Below are positions 43,934-64,000 of a stretch of 64,000 nt of DNA, piece by piece; within the stretch, counting starts at the first letter, position 1, and every line of letters starts with the position of its first letter. Location: the NCBI RefSeq assembly GCF_964340395.1, contig NC_135552.1, positions 12,587,194-12,651,193 on the forward strand. Direction: 5' to 3'. The notes beneath the pieces are model-generated. The model was not told the DNA's origin. It saw only the letters and a program-made list of their open reading frames with translations, and made no database searches. A program made the position numbers and the translations under genes. Origin of the DNA: Glandiceps talaboti. Its lineage: Eukaryota > Hemichordata > Enteropneusta > Spengelidae.

Positions 43934-46900
43934 ATGTCGACGACAGGAATTCCTGTAATAGACTTCAGTGCATACAGTGTCGACAAAGATGATGTCTCTG
44001 AGGACAAAATCGAGAAATTAATTGACGAACTCTACCATGCATTTAGTACCGTTGGATTTGTTTATTTAAGTAACCATGGCATCAACTTGGAAAAGGTGAG
44101 TAGACTCGTACAATATGAACTAGTGCACGACGATTCGTTGAAAACCAGCATAGAACAACCCACCTTGGAGACCACACAAATCCAAAGTACACCAACACCA
44201 ACAATAACTGCACGTGCTGCATTCTCGACAAAAAACTATATTTTCCTGCCCAAATCTTTGATTAATTTTGATATGTGATCGAGATAATGACTTTCTTCGT
44301 GGCTACATATTTAGCCTTAGATACATTTCCAAATTAGGTTTAACCCCAGTTCATTCATTTAATACATTCTACATTTCTTCGCTATTCCAGTTAAATCAAG
44401 TATTCAATGTTGCGGAGAAGTTTTTCTCGTTGTCAAAGGAAGTGAAGATGGAATATTCTGTTCATAATAACGATGAATACCATGGCTATAACAGTCTTGG
44501 TTTTAAAGGGTAATTTTAAAAAAATAGACTTTATAGGTAATTCATTCAGACATGATTTGCATAGTTTTTAGTGGTAGTGAGTAGAATAACTGCGCTACCA
44601 CTACTTCTGCCTCAGACTGTAAGATACGTCGTGTCGCCCCGTCATGGCCTACCTTACATACGGACTACTCCTACGTACCCTAGCTCTTATTTAACGGTAC
44701 AACCACTCTGACCATGTCCAAACACTTCAATTCAGTAGGTAGGTTGCTTTCCTTGAAAGAACATCATGTACTTCCGTCAGTAATAGTGTGTTGGCAGTCA
44801 GGCATGGTAAGAACGTAGCTTTCCAACTACAACCAATTGATAAATTGTTGACCACTACTTTCGACCAAAAGATGGTTGAACAGTTATACTAATTAGACAA
44901 CAGAAATAAGCCATTGAAAATCAAGGATTTCAGTATTAACGAATCTAAAATTTAAACCACGTCGAATTTGAAGGAGCAAGTAACATATATTCAAAGTTGG
45001 ATCTTGGTGTTCAATGTAGGATAAAATAACTAAAATCTGTTAGTTTAGGGTTGAAACATTTTAGTTCTCATCCTACAGAAACGATTATACTTGAAATGCA
45101 ATCTAACAGTGTCAAATTGAGAAATGGAGTATATAGTAAACGCTAAGCTATAGTAAATGCATGGCACTAAAATACAGTAACTTGTCGATAAAAGAACCCC
45201 TTTCCTTCACTACATATAGGCTTTGTATTCATAGTAGTACATACTATTACATACTGATATGAAATTGACTGTGCTGTCTGAAAAAAAAATTGTCAATTTT
45301 GAACAATTAAGTTATGGGGGGGGGGGGGGGGTTCTAAGGCTTATAACCTAATACAATCTAGTTTTTTAATCCTACATTGAACTATTGATCTCGCTGCCCC
45401 TAAATATTCGACAAGATGGTGGATCATGAAATGCTCAATAAATGTTAATTATATGTTGTTAAGTAGGAGTGGTTGGAATTTAGAAAAAATAACATTAGAT
45501 TGAAACAACACAAACTGGCAAGGAAAAAATATTGAATATAGCTTGTGTACAAAATGAAGTCTTTTAAATGTGAACTATGACCTTTCGTACCAACGATACA
45601 TAAACCTACATAAATCGTACTGTAGTCAGAGATAACAACCATGGAGTCTTCAGAAATTACAGGGGATGTAGGTGTACGTGCAGGTGTAATCAGGTTCGCT
45701 GGGGTTGTTGCTTAAAATGTCTACAGTCTCGGGAGCGTCGCTAGCAAAAAGGGTTGCGTGTGTACTGCACCCTCATCGACTACATTCGGCCCTGGGGGCC
45801 CTATGTAGTCGATGGGAGTGCACAGTACTAGGATATTCGAGTACAATTATGTGGTAGATATCAGTACATACAAAACAGCCATTTCTGCTAGCGACGCTTC
45901 CGAAACTGTGGAAAATCTATCTTGATTATAATTGTTGATATTTCAGAGCTGATAAGAAGTGCAGTAGGGAAGAAGTGAAAGAAGCTTTCACATATAGGGA
46001 AAATTTTGTTGGAAAGGTAAATACATAAACACAAACACAGACGCGTACAGACACGCGCACGCATGCACCTCCCCCCACACACACACATACATACATACAT
46101 ACAGACATACATACATACATACATACATACATACATACATACATCTTGTGGACTATTTGACTTGCAAACCGAAATCATAGTTCAGAATACACTATATAAT
46201 ATTGTGGTTTGATGAGACTTGCGAGGGTTTATGCTGGCATTTATATACCAGGAAAGTGAAATTTGCATTACATGCAACAAAATAATGTCCGAGCGTGTTC
46301 TTCTCATGTCACCTTTACATCACTCAGCAAACGGAATACTTACCAAATTTCACTACAAAAGGTACCCATGTGGAGTAATGTTAAGCAATTTATACGATTG
46401 TACTTTAATTGTTTGGGCTTACATCAATGCATTTTATATTGTATTTTATACAGACCATGCCTGATGAAGAGCTTCCGGAATTTAGGAAAATCCTGGTAGA
46501 TTTCTACAAAATATGTAGCAAACTGAGTGGACGCCTTATGAAAATATTGGCTAAGGGACTAAACTTACCAGTAAGTTTACAGGTGACCTAGTGTGGGAAC
46601 AATGTCTACATCACGTATCATGAGATGCATTCTTTCAGATGCTATAATCTATAATAATCTTCGTTTGACTAACTTCACAATTACACGTAACTGAAAAATA
46701 ATTAAATGGCGGTCACGAGTGCCTTAAAACATCTCTAAATTATCCAATGGGCTGATAGCTAGAAAAATAAAACCAATGCTAGGTCAAAGTTCATCAGGTG
46801 TTGATTTTCCCTTATCAGTAATAAACTGAAATTGACCTTCACATTTACACCATCAAGGTCAGATATAATGCTCTGCCATAACTGTAAACTACAAGGTGTA

Positions 46901-48923
46901 CCTATCTTTGGATCCCTTGAAAGTACAATCTTATGACCTTGATTTTGAAGGTCAATTGTTATCCGCGAACATATCTTACATATCGAAGAATGTAACTTTG
47001 ATGCTTTGTATGAGCATTTGGTACTATTATCTGTTGTTTTTGTGTTCGAATTCAACAGTAACTATTAATGTGGTTGCTCTGTGATTTCAATGAATATTTG
47101 TTGAGATCTAAAACTAAACTTTTTTGGGGAAAAAAGACAAGTTGTTAAGTAAAATTAATGTACATGTAAATGTATAAAGAAACTCACACTTTCACATTTT
47201 CCGACACGATTGTAGTTACTATTTCTCCTCGTATTTGTTTCCATATAGGATTGTAACTTTTTTGGGAAAGCCCATGAAGGTATGGATGGTGGAAGCAACA
47301 CGTCTTCCATTGTCTGCCATCACTACCTGCCTATGCCCGAAGATTATGAAGTCCCGGAAGGTCAGCTTAGAATCGATGCACATACTGATCTGGATACACT
47401 GACTTTGGTCTTCCAAGATGATGCCGGTGGTCTAGAGGTAGGTGATTTAGTGTTCAGGATAAATGTAAATACAGGAGAAATGAAGTTGCCTTGGTGATCC
47501 ACTCATATTCCGTTTTTGACACAAAAGATAAACAAAATTGAACTCTAAACTAACACACACAACTGAATCCTTTACCCAATCAAATTGAAAATGATATGTA
47601 TTACTATTTTTTTACAGTGCAGTGACAAATGTCAAAATACACCTGGACTTGATGACTTAAATAGCTTCATCAGCTACTTCATCTGTTTACTTTCCAGCTA
47701 AGAATTCACATGGTATAACTTGTCTTCTCCGACATCCCCACTATACTGTGCATGGCAACTCTATAATAATTTTATTGTTCATTTTGTATTTGAATGGTCT
47801 GAGTGTTTGTAAAAACATCGTGGCTCACGAGTGAACTATTGAACCAACGTCATTTCTCATGTAATAGAGTCCCTCAGGAATGAAAGTGAAACAAGAAAGA
47901 GTAAAAATAGTACAGATTATGGCGAAATAATACAGTTTGAATAAGACTTCATGGTCTTATCAACCCTTCTCATTCACATTTCGTAACCCAAACAAAATGA
48001 AAGAGACAAATCCAATTAATATTAGTGGTGTTAGAGAGTACTTCGCAGGTTCAAGTACAATATTAGTCACGTGTAGTATTTAGTGTTGTTGTCCAAAGAC
48101 AACAGCAAACCCAAACCAAAGACATAATCTGTCGAAACGTTAATCTATTGTCGACCCTTTTCGCCAAATAAAACTTTAGTTGTAATAATCATGGGTACAC
48201 AGTTTTTCAATACCAAAGGGTAGCATGTGACCTCACAAGAATTCAACTTATTACCCATAAAAATGTCAATTTGCTTGATTACCAATTGCACTATTTTAAT
48301 ATAATATTTCAAGACCAAAACAATATGTACAATTCAGTATTCATATCAATTACACCAACTTCAAAAGTTTGATTTAGAAACCGGAAGACACGCCAACAAA
48401 AGAGCCAACTTTATCCTCTTCCGATGTCTCATCATTCGTACGGTTGTTATGTACTTTGCTGTTTGATGTATCAGATATTGGACAGTGGTGGACAGTATGT
48501 GCCAGCTGAACCCATTGAAGGGACAATCCTAGTAAACTTGGGACAATTCATGGAACGATGGAGTGCTGGCAAATTGAAGGCGACGGTAAAGATGAATTTT
48601 GTGTATATGTTTCATTTTCACAAGTTTAACATTAATAGAGCTCATTTCATTGGTACATCAACCCCAGTCATTCTTAAAACATCCCCTAACCCCAATTCTT
48701 TGCAAGTATTGATATGGTGTATTTTACGTTTCCATAGAAACACCGAGTCGTCATTCCTCAGACTGACGCTGGTAGAATGAAGGGACGACAATCCGTCATA
48801 TTTTTTACGAACCCGGATGATGACGTCATCGTTGAGTGCATAGATAAGAGCAACAAGTACCCTCCTGTTAAAGCCATTGACTCTCTAAGGGATCTATTCA
48901 AGATGGTATACACCAGCAAATAA
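43934..48923 (+). CDS. Fe(II)/2-oxoglutarate-dependent dioxygenase (isopenicillin-N-synthase-like), 7 exons
   Basis: Exons: 43934-44095, 44391-44509, 45947-46016, 46454-46570, 47249-47437, 48475-48585, 48738-48923. The product is 317 aa, the usual length for this superfamily. The N-terminal DIOX_N-like part is IPVIDFSAYS...FVYLSNHGI. The C-terminal jelly-roll carries the metal triad His201-x-Asp203 (AHTDLDTLTL) and His258 (KHRVVIP), and the 2-oxoglutarate-binding R273-Q-S275 (GRQSVIFF). The set is complete, so an active oxygenase is expected; it is probably cytosolic, as I see no signal peptide or membrane segment. The start has A at -3 and the first exon encodes the expected IPVIDF opening. 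The substrate is unknown; plant and fungal relatives act on small molecules. It lies between two MBOAT paralogues in the same orientation. Confidence 0.9.
44570..44710 (+). mobile_element. Fragment related to the MITE at 17532
   Basis: AAGATACGTCGTGTCG, followed by a CCGTCATGGCCTACCTTACA region, resembles AAGATATGTCGTGTCG and GTGTACCTTACAGACTA inside 17532-17822. I did not find clear ends. It lies in dioxygenase intron 2. Confidence 0.4.
45723..45909. mobile_element. Nested palindromic MITE, ~187 bp
   Basis: The outer repeats are ACAGTCTCGGGAGCGTCGCT (45723) and AGCGACGCTTCCGAAACTGT (ending 45909). An inner hairpin is made by ACTGCACCCTCATCGACTAC and GTAGTCGATGGGAGTGCAC around GGCCCTGGGGGCC. 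It is a strong double palindrome, 37 bp before dioxygenase exon 3. Confidence 0.75.
46057..46144 (+). repeat. (CA)n(ACAT)n microsatellite
   Basis: CACACA followed by about 17 ACAT units in dioxygenase intron 3. Repeated CMYV/YIHT-type frames here are artefacts. Confidence 0.95.
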
Positions 48924-50088
48924 ATTTGCAGTTTAGCAGTTTAAAGACTGTTATGAAATGTTTTGTTATAATACGCCACAATATGTTTCAAGAAAAAAAA
49001 GCTATAATTGAGATCACAAAGACATCTATGTACATTCAACACTCTTAAATCTGCTGCTATAAAGATTCACATTATATAACATAGTCATATCCTTGGCATT
49101 TCTTCACGTGTGTGTACTTGACAAAAACATATATTTAAACTTTATCCTAGTTCAAAAAAATATGAAACTCTTTTTAATATTGCAATTTACAAAATTGCAA
49201 ACGACAATAACCACTTTCTCATATATGGAGATATGTTTGTTTCATCCTTTTGTTTCAAGTTCTTAGAGACTTGTTGCATGATTACTGTAATACCAGGACA
49301 CTCATTACCTATGCATGACGTATTTTAAGAACAAGGCAATAAATGTATATTTGTTAGTACATTATGTGAATAAAGTATGTCAAAAAACGACCTCTAGCTA
49401 TTTTGTGAGTAACATATATGAATGATGAGAACATTTTGATATTCGATAATTAGACCAACAAAATGGCATGGTAGAAGCACAAACAAACATGGAGTGGTGC
49501 TGATTTTGAGTTGAAATGGCTATAGTAATTTACAGTAATGACGAAAAAAGCTATTACAAAAGCTTGTACTTTCACCGTACATTTTTATCATACAGCGTCA
49601 TTAGTATATTTTAAATGGAGTTGGCGAGTTAATTGGCCTCACAGAAATTGATCAGACATGCTTACAAGCACTTTTGGTTTAATGATGATTTTAATGATGA
49701 CTGTATTAAACTGTTTGGTGACATCTGTAAAACCTACATGTTCAATGAAACGGAGGAAGTATTGAGTACTTATATTGTCACATCATGTGCGCGCGTTGAT
49801 ATTTCAATAATTCTACCACATTTATTCTTCGAACAATTAGGACGCTTGAATCACAAAGACATGTTGTTTTGCACACAATCGCACTGTTCACATCAATTTT
49901 GATATAGTGCTTGAAAAAGCGTACTTTAGATAGTTGTAGCTTTTTCGTTGAGTCTGTGGATCGTGTGCCTTAATCCTTACCTGGCATCGTGTCTTTATGT
50001 TTATGACATTCTGAATTCTGAGTAATCGTTGGATTTATACAGTCACTATTTTTTGAAGACCGTGTGTTGTCGTTGGTAGCTTATTACA

Positions 50089-59047
<8,959 letters not shown>

Positions 59048-59439
59048 ACGATGAAGAACAAAGGAGAAGTTTTACTGAGCTTTTTACTATTTCTAGACGT
59101 TTTCCTTTTCCTTTCTTCTTTTACTAATATTTAAGATTTGAAACTTATTTCAGACTAGATAACACCCTACACTTTGCACAGGTGTGTATGGACTAGATAT
59201 TACTTTCAAATTAACGTATATAATCTGAAACAAAAAATGTGTGAATGGGTTTTAGTAATTACACGTTGATGAATCAGTTTCTTGTCGTTGAAGTCTGTTT
59301 GATATAGTTTTCATTATAGTTTGTTCTTAATGTGTACTTTGATTTCATGGTCGTCACTTTCGTGTAATCATTGAAATGGTTTAATGATAAAGGTTTGCTT
59401 AATGTCACCACGTGCCTGCATTTTTATGTGAACACTGCA

Positions 59440-59573
59440 TACATACAGACATGTATACATACACACAGATACAATACACACAAATATACACACACATACA
59501 TACATACATACATACATACATACATACATACATACATACATACATACATACATACATACATACATACATACAT
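59440..59573 (+). repeat. (ACAT)n microsatellite
   Basis: Imperfect ACACAGATACA text followed by about 20 perfect CATA units, 0.4 kb after MBOAT-B. Confidence 0.95.
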
Positions 59574-59959
59574 GATCTACAAATCACTTAATAATAATTA
59601 AATAAATATTATATAGTAATAATAACTTTAATAACAATCACGTTTATTTGAAAGTTATCCACCCTACCTGGGGTAGTTTGTTATGCTGAGTTCAAAAAGG
59701 GGGTCATTTTATGAACATGTATTGTCATGGTAACCAAAATCACCATAGTATGTTAATTATTTCTTCTAAAATTTGACATAAAACATTGAAAAAAAAATCA
59801 AATTTAGTGAACAAATTTAGATGGGTTAGATGCAGAGTCGATATATTCATGATATATGACAGAAGAAAACAAGAACTACATTTTATCAAACAAATAAACC
59901 AAATGCATCTACATTCAATTTTCGTTTGAATGTTCACAGTATGAAATAACATATCTTGA

Positions 59960-60125
59960 CCTAGGCTGGGGTCAGAATTTACGGCAGGTGGGGGGGGGGG
60001 GCATGAACAAAATTCAGGGTTCAAAGAGGGGGCCATGAAAATTCTGATGGTCTGAAAGGAGGTGTGGCGAAATATTTTGCTCATGATTTAAACCTCCAAA
60101 TTAAACCTCAGGAGCGGTCGTTTAC
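59960..60125 (+). repeat. G-rich dispersed repeat, copy 3
   Basis: TAGGCTGGGGTCAGAATTTA, GGGGCATGAACAAAATTCAG, AAAATTCTGATGGTCTGAAA, AAATATTTTGCTCATG and CAGGAGCGGTCGTTTACAG match the copy at 55345 in order. Confidence 0.65.
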
Positions 60126-60154
60126 AGAGAACACAATAAAAAATTCCTCACACC

Positions 60155-63100
60155 TTAGAGACAAGTTGCATGATTACTGTAATACCAGGACACTCATTAC
60201 CTATGCATGACGTATTTTAATTCAATTATTGTTAAGAACAAGGCGTCAGGTGTTTGTTGGTTGGTTGATTTAATGATATAACAGACTTTGGCTTTTGACC
60301 TTTGAGTAACCGTGAGTGGTAAGCAGATGACTCATGTTCTTCTAATGTTATCTGCTTAGAGAGCGATCAGATTTTACGGCCGGGTGTGGGCCGGTGACTT
60401 TTGTTCGTGTTGTACTTAAAAATAGTGACCCCCCTGTGATTCATCCATAAAACAATCCAACCCTCCCCCTCTCACAAATAAAAAAACACACTGAACCCCC
60501 CCCCCCCCGACATCTGTTGACAAGAAATGTTCTTCTTGTGCTTGCAAAAGACACTAGATTCTCAAAGCACAATACAGCACACTGCATACTTAATTTTACT
60601 TCTTACATTTACAGTAATGTTAAGTGTATCTGGTAAATTGCTGTCCCAAATCCATTGCTTCACATGTATAAAGCTCTTTAGACAGGAACCCTATGAGAGG
60701 TATGATACCATATGATTGTCTGTTCATGGACATGCAAAATATTCATGGTTTAGTAACCAAACGTTCTAGGATATCTCTTAGATTGAGTGAACTATTACCA
60801 TTATAGATTAATTCAGCTAATTGTAAAGTACAATATTAGAAATGGAGTTAATATAATTGTAAACGTAGGGCTTTCAGAAAGTTTCAAAGTAGGGAGAGAA
60901 CTGGAAACAGTATGGGGAGAAGTGCACACTACACACACGTGCGCCTGCTATACAAGAGGATGTCCCACTCCCACAGTAAGAGCTTTTTGAAAAATGAACA
61001 CCATTTGGATGCCATTTAGAGCACCATTCAGAAGTAAAACACAACTTAGTTATATCATAAAAGTATCACTAATTTTAGGGTTTCAAAAGTTTAAATCATT
61101 TCAAGTCATATTGACACAAATAATAATAAAAAAAATCAAGTAGAAAGTGAGAAAATTTGGAGAAAACATGCACAGTGGAGGTCAGTTACCATTTAGAGAT
61201 ACAAATTCATTAAATTATTTGAAAGTGTGTCTCTATTGGCTATGTTTGTGTGCAATTCAACATATTCAGGTCAATGGAGGCACAGATTTTAGAGTCAGTC
61301 CATCCAGTAAATTTCAAGGTATTTCATTTCTTATGTGTTACATGTACAGCTACACATGCAAGTTTTTATATCACATGATGACACAATGTAACTCATGGCC
61401 TGCAATATAGAGAAGTATTTTCTAACAAAACTGTTCCTTAAAAGGTGCAATGTTATGACTCCATGTCATATGTTTGGGATGTATCAAGAGACAAACAGTT
61501 TATGTTTATTTGAACGTATATTTATAGCCATTGTTTATGGTTTATTGTATACACATACATTTGTTGTATGGAAATTTAAGTACAGCAGGGTGGTTCGTGA
61601 TTTCGTTCAGTTGTTGAAAATAAGGTGACCCCCCCCCCTTTATTCACTTTGTAAAAAATGATGACTCCCCCTTCTTTGAGTCCCAAATAAAGGTGCCCCC
61701 CCCCCGGGTTGTAAAAACTTATCGCTCCCTTATGTTATACTTGAAACAATATCAACATAAAGTATACCAGCCCAGTATTTACATATACCATTACATGCTC
61801 TACAGTAAGGCAATTTCACAAAGCCTTCTAATGACGGGAAAACGGGAAATTGCGGGAAACGTTTGGAGTTATGCATACTAATAAGCGCGAGGCAAGACAT
61901 GAACAGCAAGTCATTTGTGCATGCGTATCGTACTCATGATATGTCATTAATGTATTTTTTTAAGCAATAAATGTATATTTGTTAGTACATTATGTGAATA
62001 AAGTATGTCAAAAAACGACTTCTAACTCTTTTTTGAGTAACATATGTGAATGATAAGAACATTTTGATATTCGATAATTAGACCAACAAAATGGCATGGT
62101 AGAAGCATAAACAAACATGGAGTGGTGCTGATTTTGAGGTGAAATGGCTATTGTAATTTACGGTATGATGAAAAAAGCTATCAAAAAAGCTTGTACTTTC
62201 ACTGTACATTTTTATCATACAGCGTCATTAGTGTATTTTAAATGGAGTTGGCGCAGTTAATTGGCCTCACAGAAATTGATCAGACATGCTTACAAGCACT
62301 TTTGTTTTAATGATGACTGTATTAAATTGTTTGGTGACATCTGTAAAACCTACATGTTCGATGAAACGGAGGAAATATTGAGTACTAGTCATTATATTGT
62401 CACATCATGTGGATATTTCAATAATTCATCCACATTTGTTCGAACAATAAGGACGCTTGAATCACAAAGACATTTGTTGTTTTGCAAACAATCGCACTGC
62501 TCACATCAATTTTGATATTTTGCTTGAAAGCGTACTTTAGGTAGTTTTAGCTTTTTCGTTGAGTCTGTGGATCGTGTACCTTAAATGGCATGGTGTCTTA
62601 ATGTTTATGACATTCTGAATTCTGTGTAATCGTTCGATTTATAGTCACTATTTTTTGAAGACCGTGTGTTGTTGTTGGTAGCTTATTACAATGGCGTTTG
62701 GATTCTTAATTACATTAGCTGATATGGCAAAGTTGCCCCTACAAGAGGTGAGTGAAATGCTACTAAACATCAAACACCAAACATCTATCATCCCATCATG
62801 TGTAAAATACTTGTATACATATTGGTTTACTACAAGTACTGGTGTGAGGCAGGAAGGGCGATTATGTATCCTCTTCCTTATTTACATTTTTATCAACGAT
62901 CTGGCAGTTGAGCACAAGACTCTCTGGAAAGGTATATTGACTGTTAACCCATTGCTGCACTTTTATATACTGATGAAATTGTTATAATTTCTGATAATGA
63001 AGAGGATATGCAAACAATACTTGGTCATGTTCATATAGGTGGTGTTCAAAAAATGGAGACTCCTAGTAAATAGGTAAACATCTAAATGGATTCTTTTGAG

Positions 63101-63480
63101 GAACAAATAGTCATAGAAGTGTTTTAGGGTTCCATATTCAATTGGTTAACATATGCTCTTGAATATGTTGACAAATGCAAATATTTAGGGTGTTATTTTA
63201 GATCAATTCTTAGACTGTTCTGTCATTTCCGGTTCTTTAGCAGTAAACGGTGCTCTGGTCAAAGTTTAAAAGTTAAAAAAAATCTTATTATCAAACGTAC
63301 ACGAAACTGTATGACGCCTGTATAATCCCTATGCTGAAGTATGGTTCCGCTGTTTGGGGTTTTGGAAAAAATGAAAAATGTGATACAATTCAAGATAGAG
63401 CTCTAATCTTTTACCTTGGAGTACATAGTTGTACGCCAACTCACGCATGTAGAAATCACAGGCATATCAATATCCTAAGG
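60155..63480 (+). repeat. Segmental duplication, copy 2 (carries MBOAT-C exon 1)
   Basis: Counterpart of 49264-50915. Matching resumes at 61964 (GCAATAAATGTATATTTGTT) after an extra 60245-61963 segment and then stays nearly collinear through exon 1 and the LINE fragment. Small indels distinguish the copies, such as loss of TTTTAATGA near 62310. The 57 exon bases are identical. Confidence 0.85.
62691..62747 (+). CDS. MBOAT1/2: MBOAT-C exon 1 (gene continues beyond the window)
   Basis: ATG to the donor GAG|GTGAGT is identical base for base to MBOAT-B exon 1 (50089-50145), encoding MAFGFLITLADMAKLPLQE with the same Kozak context and 5' flank. Exon 2 is not found before 64000. MBOAT-B exon 2 lies 1152 bp after its exon 1; here 1253 bp remain, but a long (TA)n array and the window end intervene. 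It is either a third complete paralogue or an orphan promoter/exon copy. Confidence 0.6.
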
Positions 63481-63714
63481 TACAGGAGTAGGCTACTCAG
63501 GTTAGATGAACAAGCATATTTCTATGGGGTTTTGCATTACATATTAAAATAAATTGGTCCCCTAAGATTTGGATTCTTTGAATCTTGATGCTGATTATTT
63601 ACTGCATATTAACTTTTCCCCTGTAAGGCGTCAATTAATGTCTATGTAAGACTCTGAATGGTTAGTGAAAAAAGGTAGAAAACTAAGTAATATTTTCCGT
63701 AAATATCTTTCGTT

Positions 63715-63715
<1 letters not shown>
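62758..63715 (+). pseudogene. LINE reverse transcriptase remnant, copy 2
   Basis: Same element as at 50156, duplicated with its surroundings. It shows TTSTGVRQEGRL, YIFINDLAVEHKTLWKGIL, then shifted frames with YTDE in place of YADD, YGSAVWGFGKNEKCDTIQ, LGVHSCTPTHACRNHRHINI and a longer 3' part than copy 1. It is inactive. In this copy the frame from exon 1 runs through the donor into the RT without a stop for 98 codons (to 62987). Confidence 0.8.

Positions 63716-63717
<2 letters not shown>

Positions 63718-63790
<73 letters not shown>
63718..63790 (+). repeat. (TA)n microsatellite
   Basis: About 36 TA units just after the LINE fragment. The remaining sequence to 64000 is AT-rich with no exon recognised. 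Confidence 0.95.
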
Positions 63791-63792
<2 letters not shown>

Positions 63793-64000
63793 CTTATTTA
63801 TTTCAGTAGGTATCCACATTTTTTTTGTTAGTCTCATTTACTCAGTGTACCTTTATACTACTTGTTAAAAATGACATATAAGTCCACTGGGTAAGGATGT
63901 CATTTCTATTTTCTTAATATTAAGTAATGTATTTTTTGTATTATAACCCCGCGACACTATTATGATAAAGTTGCTATACTATACAACTAAAACAATCATA

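Larger units (their letters stand above)
59048..62690. other. MBOAT-B 3' flank and intergenic DNA
   Basis: I support no gene here. It contains an (ACAT)n array (59440-59573), a G-rich dispersed repeat (59960), the start of segmental duplication copy 2 (60155) and a ~1.7-kb extra segment in that copy (60245-61963) with further C/G runs. AATAAA-like signals near 59600 could end MBOAT-B. Confidence 0.5.

Noticed and set aside
49633-49902. 89-aa frame (and its copy at 62261) as a small gene
   Set aside because: Both copies lie in the duplicated MBOAT 5' flank, differ by frame-affecting indels and show no recognisable domain.

Overview
The window is nuclear DNA of an invertebrate animal. Genes are split into many short exons with GT/AG borders and introns of about 0.1-6 kb. 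The DNA is AT-rich, crowded with microsatellites and short palindromic (MITE-like) elements, and contains decayed LINE reverse transcriptase. The gene families (a Cordon-bleu homologue with KRAP motifs, MBOAT1/2-type acyltransferases) and the repeat texture suit a marine invertebrate such as a hemichordate, amphioxus or lophotrochozoan. I cannot fix the phylum. All supported genes are on the + strand.

Layout. (1) 1949-24512: the 3' nine coding exons of a Cordon-bleu (COBL) homologue; its first exons lie left of the window. (2) 24513-32623: 3' flank and intergenic DNA with no supported gene. (3) 32624-42450: MBOAT-A, a complete 12-exon, 477-aa lysophospholipid acyltransferase-like gene. (4) 43934-48923: a complete 7-exon, 317-aa Fe(II)/2-oxoglutarate dioxygenase with an intact metal- and co-substrate-binding set. 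(5) 50089-59047: MBOAT-B, a 12-exon, 506-aa paralogue of MBOAT-A with every intron at the same phase and most exons of identical length. (6) 62691-62747: an exact copy of MBOAT-B exon 1 inside a recent segmental duplication, so a third MBOAT copy (MBOAT-C) probably continues to the right of the window.

Functional reading. COBL is a cytoskeletal protein and is unrelated to the rest. The MBOAT paralogues should be multi-pass ER-membrane enzymes that put acyl chains on lysophospholipids; both keep the family Asn and His. The soluble dioxygenase between them could modify a lipid-derived or other small molecule, but nothing in the sequence shows its substrate, and the neighbourhood may be accidental.

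The most notable theme is local duplication across splice junctions. MBOAT-A exon 7 has three in-frame donors in tandem plus a second partial copy 0.6 kb downstream. The exon 9 donor sits in a tandem duplication. The MBOAT-B exon 2 donor GTAAGT has grown into about 42 GTAA-type units, with a roughly 170-bp CT tract just before the same exon. COBL exon C has decayed copies of its acceptor and first codons upstream. There are also at least ten foldback elements and several dispersed repeat families. I found no CRISPR, prokaryotic or clearly new defence-type system.
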